Of a stretch of 5,651 nt of DNA, positions 1 through 5,596 are shown piece after piece (the first letter of the stretch is position 1; the number at the start of each line of letters is the position of its first letter). Position numbers and translations under genes: made by a program. Below the pieces are notes generated by a model. That model did not search any database. It worked only from the letters and a program-made list of their open reading frames with translations, and was not told where the DNA came from. Source of the DNA: JANOAR01 sp031411235 (GTDB lineage Bacteria; Verrucomicrobiota; Verrucomicrobiia; Verrucomicrobiales; Verrucomicrobiaceae); NCBI GenBank assembly GCA_031411235.1, contig JANOAR010000155.1, positions 1 through 5,651 of the forward strand, given 5' to 3'.

Positions 1-453
1 GCGGAAAGTGGGCATGTGCCAGAGGCAGTTGCGGAAACAAAAGACCACACACTTGGGCTTCACCGCAGAGCGGACGACGTAGTTTTTCAGCATCAGATAC
101 CAGCGGGCGCTGGTGCTGTTGGGCAGCCATAGCGAGGACACTCGCTGCCCGCTGAGCTTGGTCAACTCGGGTGCGTCGATGTGGGCGCGAACCATCGAGT
201 CGCCGATGAAAACGTAGTCCGGGCGCTCGCGTTGTAGCGCCCTGAGTGGTGCTTGGGCAAAGGGCACCTTGAGCGTGCCGAGAAGGTTTTGCTCGGCTGG
301 GGAAGTGTCATTAGCACCGTCATCCTCACCTGGGCTTTTTTTGGCAGGTTCGATGGGATTACGCCTCAGCATCGGGATACCCAGGACGCCCGCCCCATAA
401 CAGGCGAGCCGGGCGAGGTGGTGGCGACGATTTTCAGGAGGCGATGCGGACAT
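1..453 (-). CDS. SGNH-hydrolase-like (GDS-motif) protein, N-terminal part, runs off window
   Basis: An open frame of 151 codons begins at the ATG at 453-451 and stays open to the left edge, so the C-terminus is missing. An in-frame TAA lies a few codons upstream of this ATG, which is the first possible ATG. Residues 79-88 read DYVFIGDSMV, a hydrophobic strand followed by GDS. This matches block I of SGNH/GDSL esterases and AlgX/AlgJ-like sugar O-acetylation proteins, with Ser86 as the expected nucleophile. A second strand at about 131-142 (VKPKCVVFCFRN) fits the next beta-strand of that fold. The N-terminus is basic (RRHH), then has a weak hydrophobic stretch (about 16-29) and a polar linker (about 37-57), so it may be membrane-anchored. 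The distal catalytic Asp/His block would lie outside the window, so esterase activity is unproven. It is divergent from the barrel gene at 650. Relatives often sit beside MBOAT acyltransferases, but no such gene is visible here. Confidence 0.75.
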   Translation of the reverse strand, partial: MSASPPENRRHHLARLACYGAGVLGIPMLRRNPIEPAKKSPGEDDGANDTSPAEQNLLGTLKVPFAQAPLRALQRERPDYVFIGDSMVRAHIDAPELTKLSGQRVSSLWLPNSTSARWYLMLKNYVVRSAVKPKCVVFCFRNCLWHMPTFR

Positions 454-538
454 GTGGGGCTGGGCTTAGCGCGAGGCATGGGAGGATGCAAGTTGAGTGC
501 GAGCCTGGCGGCTCTTCCCGAGAGATGATTCAACGCTT

Positions 539-566
539 TTGAGGCGGGTGTGAAAAAAATGATAAT
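539..566 (+). promoter_or_regulatory. Candidate sigma70-like promoter for the barrel gene
   Basis: TTGAGG (539-544) and GATAAT (561-566) are separated by 16 bp with an A-rich spacer. They resemble TTGACA/TATAAT and would start transcription near 573, giving a leader of about 77 nt before the ATG at 650. It lies in the 196-bp divergent intergenic region (454-649), in which I see no other clear element and no convincing promoter for the leftward gene. This is a consensus match by eye only. The vegetative consensus of this organism is unknown, so it is tentative. Confidence 0.35.
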
Positions 567-649
567 TCATGCAACTCGTGATTGCGCTTCCCAGGCCGTG
601 AAGGCTGTGATCTCATCAAGTCTCGCTCTCAAATACTCCTACTTAAACC

Positions 650-1894
650 ATGCGTCACTTCCGCCCGTTCCTGGCCTACACTTGCCTTCTCTCCCTTTCG
701 TCGCTCGCCTCGTTTGCCGAGACGTCGACCCTCTCGAAACCAGTGGCCCCGGCTGCGCCGCCCAAGGTGACGCCGCCGACCAAGCTACAGGCGCTCCTGG
801 CCTCACCGCCAAAATTTTACTTCTGGCCTGCCTCCTCGGCACCCAGCCACTGGCAGCTCTCGGCAGGCTTTGTGTGGCGCAATCTGGGGGATTTGGAGTT
901 TCATTCCTTCTCCAATGGCATCGCTTCTGGAGCACCCTTTGTTTTGCCAGCAGGCAGCTCGCGCCTTTCGGCAACGGGCGCGGGGAGCGGCTTCAGTAGC
1001 CGCACCTATGACGATGGCTACGTGAATCCTGATAGCGGCACGTCGTTCACGGCGGACACGGCCTTCTGGGGCTACACCTCGGCCAGTCAAGTCGCGGGCA
1101 ACAGCATCAGCTTCCACGGCGTGGGGCCCAGCCACACCGAAATAGCACAGCGACTCAGCCTCGACTCCGATCCTGGCTGGAGCGATGGGCTCGCCGCTGG
1201 CGGCCCCATGATCACGCTCAACTACGAGCAAGAGTGGTCGAAGCACATCACACTGGGTCTGGATTTCTCCGTTTCGTTGCTCGCCCTGCACAGGGCCAAC
1301 GAAGGCAGCTCATTCTTCTCCGAGATCACGATGAATCACTTCACCTCGCGAGTGACGGACAGCTATGGCACAGGCGGCGGCGTGCTGCCTCCGCCGCCCC
1401 ACTCTGGCACTGCTGGGCCTGGGCCACTCATCTTGGCCACGCCTTCGCGAGTGCTCCACGAGTCCTTGGCCAACAGCGAAAGCTTCTATGTTTTCGACAG
1501 CATCGAGGAGAGCCTCGACTTCACCCTGACCACGCTTTCGCTGGGGCCCACAGCGTCATATCAGCGCGGTCAACTGCGGGCGCTCTTTGGGTATGGCCTA
1601 GCGCTAAATATTGTCTCCTGGGATGCCTTCAAGCGCGATACAATCTATGCCGGAACCACGCTGGAGACGGCCCAAGTCATCGCCCAGTGGCGGGATGCCG
1701 AGAGCGGCACCGATGTGCTGCCAGGCTTTTATTTGCAGAGTAGCCTCGCCTATGAAATCGACGAGCGCTGGTCGTGCAGTGTCTTCGGCAGGTACGACTG
1801 GAGCCGTAAACTGAAAGGCGAAGTCGGCGGCAGCACCTTCGCCCTAGACCTCAGTGGCTGGTCGGCTGGGCTGATGCTGAGCTATCGGTTTTAG
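650..1894 (+). CDS. Predicted outer-membrane beta-barrel protein of unknown function
   Basis: This 414-residue protein starts with a Sec signal peptide (MRHFR n-region, hydrophobic 8-22, likely cleavage after Ala23 in SFA|ET). A Pro/Ala-rich linker (about 30-54) follows. From about residue 67 there are alternating-hydrophobicity segments ending in turns, for example HWQLSAGFVWRNL, ITLGLDFSVSLLAL, LRALFGYGLALNI and FYLQSSLAYEI. The chain ends in GLMLSYRF; a terminal Phe on an amphipathic strand is the classic outer-membrane barrel insertion signal. A Gly/Pro-rich stretch at 242-260 is probably a surface loop. Residues 118-125 (RTYDDGYV) and 140-142 (WGY) look like a lineage-specific motif I associate from memory with uncharacterised verrucomicrobial proteins. 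The substrate is unknown; it could be a porin-like or structural barrel. The ATG at 650 has no Shine-Dalgarno sequence and is preceded by CTCCTAC. The next gene begins 55 bp downstream on the same strand with no obvious terminator between, so co-transcription is possible. Confidence 0.85.
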   Translation: MRHFRPFLAYTCLLSLSSLASFAETSTLSKPVAPAAPPKVTPPTKLQALLASPPKFYFWPASSAPSHWQLSAGFVWRNLGDLEFHSFSNGIASGAPFVLPAGSSRLSATGAGSGFSSRTYDDGYVNPDSGTSFTADTAFWGYTSASQVAGNSISFHGVGPSHTEIAQRLSLDSDPGWSDGLAAGGPMITLNYEQEWSKHITLGLDFSVSLLALHRANEGSSFFSEITMNHFTSRVTDSYGTGGGVLPPPPHSGTAGPGPLILATPSRVLHESLANSESFYVFDSIEESLDFTLTTLSLGPTASYQRGQLRALFGYGLALNIVSWDAFKRDTIYAGTTLETAQVIAQWRDAESGTDVLPGFYLQSSLAYEIDERWSCSVFGRYDWSRKLKGEVGGSTFALDLSGWSAGLMLSYRF

Positions 1895-1949
1895 CCATAC
1901 GGACTTCAGCCTGACTCTGCGGTCTGCACACGACCAACCTCCTCTTCTC

Positions 1950-2978
1950 ATGACTCCCCATACCCCACTCCGCATCGGCATTATCGGCGCAGGCGGCATC
2001 GTGCGGCAGCGCCATTTGCCTGCTTTGAAAGCGATGCCCCATGTCCGCATCACCGCTGTCGCGAACTCGACGCTGGCGAGTGCGCAGGCCTTCTGCGATG
2101 AACATGCGCCGGAGGCTGTGGCGATGGAAAGCTGGGGGCAGGTGGCGAGCAGCGACGAGGTGGATGTGGTGTGGATCGGCGCGACACCGCAACTGCATTG
2201 CGAGGCGACGCTGTATGCGCTCAGTCATGGCAAGCATGTCTTCTGCCAGGCACGCATGGCGCGGGATCTGAGCGAGGCGGGCAAGATGTGGGAGGCATCT
2301 CTGCGCTACCCAGAACTGGTCACTGCGATCTGCCCTGCGCCGCAGGGCATGGCGGGTGGCGAGCTGGTGCGGCAACTGCTGGCGGAGGGCGCTATCGGTG
2401 CGCCGCACCACGTCATTTTGCATAGCTGCAATGCTGGCTGGCTCGACGCGACCCAGCCTGCGCACTGGCGGCAGCGCGTGGACATCAGCGGGCTGCAAGT
2501 GCTGACACTGGGCATCTACATCGAGGTGCTGCATCGTTGGCTGGGCGACATCACACAGGTGCAAGCCGATGGTGCGGTGGTCTTCTCCAACCGCGAGGGC
2601 TACGAGGTGGAGGTGCCCGACTTTCTGAATGTGCTGTGTGAGTTCCGCAATGGTGCTCGCGGCTCGCTGAGCTTCAGCGGCGTTGCAGCCCATGCACCCA
2701 GCGATACTCTGACGATCTACGGCAGTGAAGGCACGCTGGTTTATGACTTTGCCAATGATGTGCTGAAGCTGGGCAAGCGCAGTGGCTCGCTCGAAGTGAT
2801 GGCGATACCGGAGGCGCTGCGCCGCACCTGGACGGTGGAGCAGGATTTCATCAATGCGGTGCTCGATCCTGCGGCTCCACGTCCGCGCCCCGATTTTGTA
2901 GAGGGCATGAGATACATGCGCGTCGTGCAAGCCATCGCGCTGGCGCAGGACAGTGGTGAGCGGCAACGCGTGTGCTGA
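1950..2978 (+). CDS. Gfo/Idh/MocA-family oxidoreductase with a non-canonical active site
   Basis: This 342-residue cytoplasmic protein is of normal family length. The N-terminal Rossmann fold has the dinucleotide-binding motif GIIGAGGI (residues 10-17), and VVWIGATPQLHCEATLYALSH (73-93) is the usual strand-helix unit. The C-terminal alpha/beta substrate domain includes LCEFRNGARGSLSFS (229-243) and LTIYGSEGTLVYD (254-266), both typical. Members normally use NAD(P)(H) to oxidise or reduce sugars or related polyols. In this protein the EKP motif, whose Lys is catalytic, is replaced by Gln100-Ala101-Arg102 within CQARMA. The later DxGxH motif reads T186-L-G188-I-Y190, so both the Asp and the His positions are changed. 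Tyr at the His position is known in the GFOR/dihydrodiol dehydrogenase branches, but loss of the Lys is not typical. The fold is certain; the reaction and substrate cannot be assigned. The start is supported by family alignment of LRIGIIGAGG close to the N-terminus; CCTCCTCTTCTC precedes the ATG. Confidence 0.93.
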   Translation: MTPHTPLRIGIIGAGGIVRQRHLPALKAMPHVRITAVANSTLASAQAFCDEHAPEAVAMESWGQVASSDEVDVVWIGATPQLHCEATLYALSHGKHVFCQARMARDLSEAGKMWEASLRYPELVTAICPAPQGMAGGELVRQLLAEGAIGAPHHVILHSCNAGWLDATQPAHWRQRVDISGLQVLTLGIYIEVLHRWLGDITQVQADGAVVFSNREGYEVEVPDFLNVLCEFRNGARGSLSFSGVAAHAPSDTLTIYGSEGTLVYDFANDVLKLGKRSGSLEVMAIPEALRRTWTVEQDFINAVLDPAAPRPRPDFVEGMRYMRVVQAIALAQDSGERQRVC

Positions 2979-2987
2979 TGTAGGTGT

Positions 2988-3809
2988 TTATTCCTTCTGC
3001 GTGTCGCCCGTTTTCCACGCAAAGGCACCGAACATCGCATGGCATTCCTGCTGCGGTGCCCAGGTGTCGTCGCTGCCACCGTGGAAGGTATTGAACAGAA
3101 GGCTATCGACGCCGATCTGGGGCGCGGCACGCCACTGCATATTGGGCCGATCCACGAGCAAGCGTTCGGCACTGCTGGGCAGGGTGACCCAGACGCGCAG
3201 CTTGCCATCGCGTTGGCCCAGCGTGTTCATCGTCACCCTCATGCGGATGTCGATGGGCTGGCCGAGGGTAAAGCGGAAGTCGGCTGGGAAGTCGAACTCG
3301 TCGCCATACTTGCGAGGTTGATTCATGTGATACACATAGGCTTGGCCTCGCCCATCCTTGCGCCACATGACGCGTGCAGACCAGCCTTCGTGGCCATTGA
3401 CGGCGTCGCCACCGGTGATGGTCTTTGGCCCCCCGCAGAGGCCGGGCATCTTGCCGCCGCGTACGAATTCAAAGTCCTTGTCGAATATGACGGAGTATCG
3501 CAGCTCACCTGAGAGCGCCAGCTTGGCCGTGTAGGGCCAGCGCCAGCCACAGCCACCACCATCGGGGCCGATCTTGCCTGCGGCGTAGGCGATGCGCAGC
3601 CATGCGGAGCCGTCGATGAGCGTGGTGGAGAGGCGGCCCTCGCTGATGCCGTCTTCATACTCACAGCCGGGCCAGTCAGCCTTCCATTGCGCGGTGGTGT
3701 AGGGGCCCGGTGTGGCACTTATCTCGATGTTATGCCAGCCATCGGGCGCGGCGTTGGCGCGGAGGATGAGGAGGCTAAAGACGAGGAGGGTGAGCGGGCG
3801 GGAGTGCAT
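2988..3809 (-). CDS. Secreted polysaccharide lyase family 14-like protein (alginate/glucuronan lyase type)
   Basis: This 273-residue protein has a Sec signal peptide (MHSRPLTLLVFSLLILRANA, cleavage after Ala20). Family features are RGGKMPGL (117-124), a Gly-rich loop, GWSARVMWR (142-150), DGRGQAYVYHM (152-162) and FNTFHGGSDDTWAP (239-252), all hallmarks of the PL14 jelly-roll lyases. From memory, the characterised Chlorella-virus enzyme vAL-1 uses a Lys, Ser, Arg and two Tyr residues. Here K120, S144, R146, Y158 and Y160 have essentially the same spacing, so the active site appears intact. Such enzymes cleave uronate polymers (alginate, glucuronan) by beta-elimination. The substrate here is inferred, not shown. 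It is probably periplasmic or secreted. The gene starts 12 bp after the amidase stop, with AAGGG overlapping that stop as a weak ribosome-binding site, and is the last gene of the operon. Its TAA stop lies 9 bp from the convergent oxidoreductase stop. Confidence 0.82.
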   Translation of the reverse strand: MHSRPLTLLVFSLLILRANAAPDGWHNIEISATPGPYTTAQWKADWPGCEYEDGISEGRLSTTLIDGSAWLRIAYAAGKIGPDGGGCGWRWPYTAKLALSGELRYSVIFDKDFEFVRGGKMPGLCGGPKTITGGDAVNGHEGWSARVMWRKDGRGQAYVYHMNQPRKYGDEFDFPADFRFTLGQPIDIRMRVTMNTLGQRDGKLRVWVTLPSSAERLLVDRPNMQWRAAPQIGVDSLLFNTFHGGSDDTWAPQQECHAMFGAFAWKTGDTQKE

Positions 3810-3821
3810 GATGAATCGCCC

Positions 3822-4469
3822 TTAGCGAGCAGCAAGAATGCCACGCGCGATGCCTTCGGCTATGGCTTGGCGATGGTCGGGGTCGGAGCAGCGTTGGCTC
3901 TCCTTGCGATTGCTGATGAAGCCGCACTCGACGAGCACGGCGGTGCCTTTGGTTTCGCGAAGGACTTTCAAGTTTTGCTTATCGACGCCTCGGTTGAGCC
4001 CAGGGATACGTTTGTCGATGGCGGCCTGGATTTTCAAGGCTAGCGAGCGCCCGGACGTGCTCATGTAATGAGTGGTGAAGCCAGAGGCCAAACGATTTCT
4101 GGCGGCATCGTAGTGGATGCTCACAAAGATGGCACTGCGGTAACGATTGGCGATGCGAGCACGAGTGCTCAACTCGAGAAAAGTGTCGGTGCGCCGCGTC
4201 ATGATGACACGCAGCCCGGCTTTTTTTAGCGCGGTTTCGAGACGCTTAGCGGTATCCAGGCAGAGGTTTTTTTCCTTAACTCCATACCAGTAGGCACCTG
4301 GGTCTTTGCCACCGTGACCAGGATCGATCACAACAGTCGTAAAGGCATGGGCTAGGCTGCTCAGGAAGAGGCAGGCAAGGCACACGAGCGGAGTGATGTG
4401 GAGCGCCTGCCCCACCGAGTCCTTGGTGGCAGACCAGACTGAATTGAATCCCCGCAGCGTGGATGACAT
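3822..4469 (-). CDS. N-acetylmuramoyl-L-alanine amidase (Amidase_3 family), exported
   Basis: This 215-residue protein hydrolyses the bond between MurNAc and L-Ala in peptidoglycan, in the periplasm. Domain evidence: VVIDPGHGGKDPGA (46-59) with zinc ligand His52, Glu66 in VKEKNL, His119 in FVSIHYDA, and catalytic Glu181 in VLVECGFISN. Together these form the complete Zn-site and catalytic set of Amidase_3. A hydrophobic signal segment at about 25-42 (PLVCLACLFLSSLAHA) is preceded by an unusually long 24-residue n-region, with cleavage expected after Ala42. No alternative Met exists before residue 90, and the start is fixed by the TAATG junction with the upstream gene. The catalytic domain is compact, about 170 residues, with no room for an AMIN or LysM domain. 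It also seems to lack the inserted autoinhibitory helix of E. coli AmiA/B/C-type enzymes, so control may come from the partner lipoprotein. Confidence in the family is very high; the cellular role (division, remodelling, sporadic lysis) is not determined. Confidence 0.95.
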   Translation of the reverse strand: MSSTLRGFNSVWSATKDSVGQALHITPLVCLACLFLSSLAHAFTTVVIDPGHGGKDPGAYWYGVKEKNLCLDTAKRLETALKKAGLRVIMTRRTDTFLELSTRARIANRYRSAIFVSIHYDAARNRLASGFTTHYMSTSGRSLALKIQAAIDKRIPGLNRGVDKQNLKVLRETKGTAVLVECGFISNRKESQRCSDPDHRQAIAEGIARGILAAR

Positions 4470-4471
4470 TA
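4467..4471 (-). other. TAATG stop-start overlap between LysM lipoprotein and amidase genes
   Basis: On the minus strand the TAA of the lipoprotein gene (4471-4469) shares one base with the ATG of the amidase gene (4469-4467). Such a junction usually means translational coupling by termination-reinitiation, and no Shine-Dalgarno sequence is evident just before it. It implies that the two proteins are made together at related levels. Confidence 0.8.
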
Positions 4472-4999
4472 CTTGGGAATGGTGAGCTTGCGACCATCGC
4501 GAATCAGATCGCTTTTGAGGCCATTGGCGGCTTTGATTTTTGCCACCGTGGTGCCGTATTTCCTGGCGAGGGTGTAGAGGGAGTCGGAGGACTTGACGGT
4601 GTGCTTGGTACCGCCAGTGGACTTGCTTTTGCTCGTGCTGCCGCTCTTGGATTGGCTGCTGGACTTCTTCGTGGGAGTGGCCCTGGAGCGACTGCTTGAA
4701 GAGGTGCCACCGTCACTGTGGTGCGAGCCACTGGATGCGCCCGTGGCTGGACGTGCGCCACCTTCTGCCGCCCAGGCGGTGATGTAGCTACCATTGGGAG
4801 CGAAGGGATAGTCCGCATGAGGCAACGAATGCGCTGGGGTATGGGGCGAGTCGTAAAGGGGGATGGTCGGCAGGTTGCTGGGGACGCCTTTGAGCCCAGA
4901 ATCTGAGGACGAGCAGGAGGCTACACCCAGGGCAAGCGCCGCGCTGCCGAGCAGTTGCCAAAGGGGGGATGTCGAGGCTGGAGTGGTGGGCGTTGTCAT
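4469..4999 (-). CDS. LysM-domain lipoprotein
   Basis: This 176-residue protein has a lipoprotein signal: hydrophobic 13-28, lipobox VASC with Cys29 as the lipidation site. Ser30 at the +2 position is compatible with outer-membrane sorting by the E. coli rule. The middle (31-85) is Pro-rich and otherwise featureless. Residues 86-131 form a Ser/Thr/Lys-rich low-complexity linker. A single C-terminal LysM (about 132-175) reads HTVKSSDSLYTLARKYGTTV, then KIKAANGL and a LTIPK end, as expected for binding N-acetylglucosamine chains of peptidoglycan. The gene overlaps the amidase gene by one base, which suggests it tethers or guides that enzyme on the cell wall (inference). Oddly, the signal n-region (MTTPTTPASTS) contains no Lys or Arg; an in-frame TAG upstream with no intervening ATG/GTG argues against a missed longer start. 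TCACTCCTCCC directly precedes the ATG, with no Shine-Dalgarno sequence. Confidence 0.9.
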   Translation of the reverse strand: MTTPTTPASTSPLWQLLGSAALALGVASCSSSDSGLKGVPSNLPTIPLYDSPHTPAHSLPHADYPFAPNGSYITAWAAEGGARPATGASSGSHHSDGGTSSSSRSRATPTKKSSSQSKSGSTSKSKSTGGTKHTVKSSDSLYTLARKYGTTVAKIKAANGLKSDLIRDGRKLTIPK

Positions 5000-5059
5000 G
5001 GGAGGAGTGACGAGCGTTTGGAAATCGGATGGCTGTGGGAGAAGCTGGGGAAGCCGATG

Positions 5060-5449
5060 CTACTTAGATTCAGGCATGTGGAAACGCTTGATGACTCCGG
5101 TAACTTTACCGCGTTCGAGCAATACAATGCGCTCGTGAAAATAAGGGCTGGCATGGAGAGGCACGGAATACGCCCAGCGAGTATCCTCGGGGGTGTTTCT
5201 TTCCAGCGGCATACCCACGAGTTCGAAAACATCGCGGCCCATCATGCCGGGCACGATCTTGTCGAAGCGACCTTCTGAGTAAACACCGACGCGGAACTTG
5301 GTCTCGGTTTTGCTCATGTTTTGCAGACAAGTCCAAGACTCACTAAGCCCATAGCCGTAGCTCATGGAGATGTAGAGAACCATGATGAGAGGGGTGCAGA
5401 TGAGCAGGAGAGGGACAATGAGATACCAGCGTTTTTTCAGAAAGTTCAT
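5060..5449 (-). CDS. Small membrane-anchored protein with BamE/SmpA-like domain
   Basis: This 129-residue protein has a basic start (MNFLKKRW) and one strong hydrophobic segment (about 9-29), giving a signal anchor with the rest in the periplasm. The soluble part contains DKIVPGMMGRDVFELVGMP (63-81), then RWAYSVP (91-97) and a closing pair of strands (YFHERIVLLERGKVTGVI, 103-120). This order, PGM..xxVxxLxGxP followed by WxY and a beta-hairpin with GKV, is that of the SmpA/OmlA (BamE) fold and its many small relatives. BamE itself is a lipoprotein of the barrel-assembly machine. Here Cys18 sits in LLIC, a poor lipobox, so a lipid anchor is unlikely and true BamE function is not claimed. It is the first gene of the probable operon, 60 bp upstream of the LysM gene. 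No Shine-Dalgarno sequence is seen before the ATG. That it is a gene is likely; the domain call is moderate. Confidence 0.7.
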   Translation of the reverse strand: MNFLKKRWYLIVPLLLICTPLIMVLYISMSYGYGLSESWTCLQNMSKTETKFRVGVYSEGRFDKIVPGMMGRDVFELVGMPLERNTPEDTRWAYSVPLHASPYFHERIVLLERGKVTGVIKRFHMPESK

Positions 5450-5517
5450 GCGTCAGCGATGCTGAACGGAAGCGCGCGATTTGCAATGCACAATGCAGAT
5501 CAAAAACAGGGCCGCAG

Positions 5518-5539
5518 TGCCTCATTGAAAAGGACACCG
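5518..5539. repeat. Imperfect direct repeat, copy 1 (22 bp)
   Basis: The plus strand reads TGCCTCAT, six variable bases (TGAAAA), then GGACACCG. Both 8-bp arms recur exactly, with the same six-base spacing, 57 bp to the right. It lies between the start of the minus-strand operon (5449) and the right edge, so it may be a paired regulator site. Confidence 0.6.
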
Positions 5540-5574
5540 AAAGGGTAGCGACCGGGAGGCAGGGATAGAGTCGA

Positions 5575-5596
5575 TGCCTCATAAATGAGGACACCG
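5575..5596. repeat. Imperfect direct repeat, copy 2 (22 bp), with internal palindrome
   Basis: The plus strand reads TGCCTCAT, AAATGA, then GGACACCG. Both outer 8-bp arms are identical to copy 1. This copy also contains the near-palindrome CCTCAT-AA-ATGAGG, which copy 1 has lost. It may be an operator half of a pair. Confidence 0.6.

Noticed and set aside
253..528. 91-codon plus-strand open frame at the left, opposite the GDS-motif gene
   Set aside because: It overlaps the better supported minus-strand SGNH-like frame, and its translation shows no convincing domain.
803..1291. 162-codon minus-strand open frame within the barrel gene
   Set aside because: Arg/Ala-rich shadow with no motif; the plus-strand frame has a signal peptide and a C-terminal barrel signature.
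2331..2349. Perfect inverted repeat TGCCCTGC-GCC-GCAGGGCA
   Set aside because: It lies in the middle of the oxidoreductase coding sequence, has no T-run, and an 8-bp arm pair with a short loop is expected by chance about once in a GC-rich window of this size.
1851..2966. 371-codon minus-strand open frame opposite the oxidoreductase gene
   Set aside because: It mirrors the Gfo/Idh/MocA gene, is rich in Arg/His/Gln with no recognisable motif, and the plus-strand frame has clear family motifs. It is an antisense shadow of GC-rich codons.
3039..3512. 157-codon plus-strand open frame within the lyase gene
   Set aside because: It lies opposite a gene with a signal peptide and PL14 motifs, and its own translation has no domain features.
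4219..4272. Two A7 runs (minus strand) in the amidase gene as possible slippage or frameshift sites
   Set aside because: Both encode normal Lys codons (LKKAG and KEKNL) in an intact frame, and the shifted frames give no sensible extension.
5485..5500. Repeated TGCAATG/CACAATG near 5482-5498 as an operator or promoter
   Set aside because: Only a 7-bp imperfect tandem; no -35/-10 pair at suitable spacing could be found on the minus strand before the ATG at 5449.
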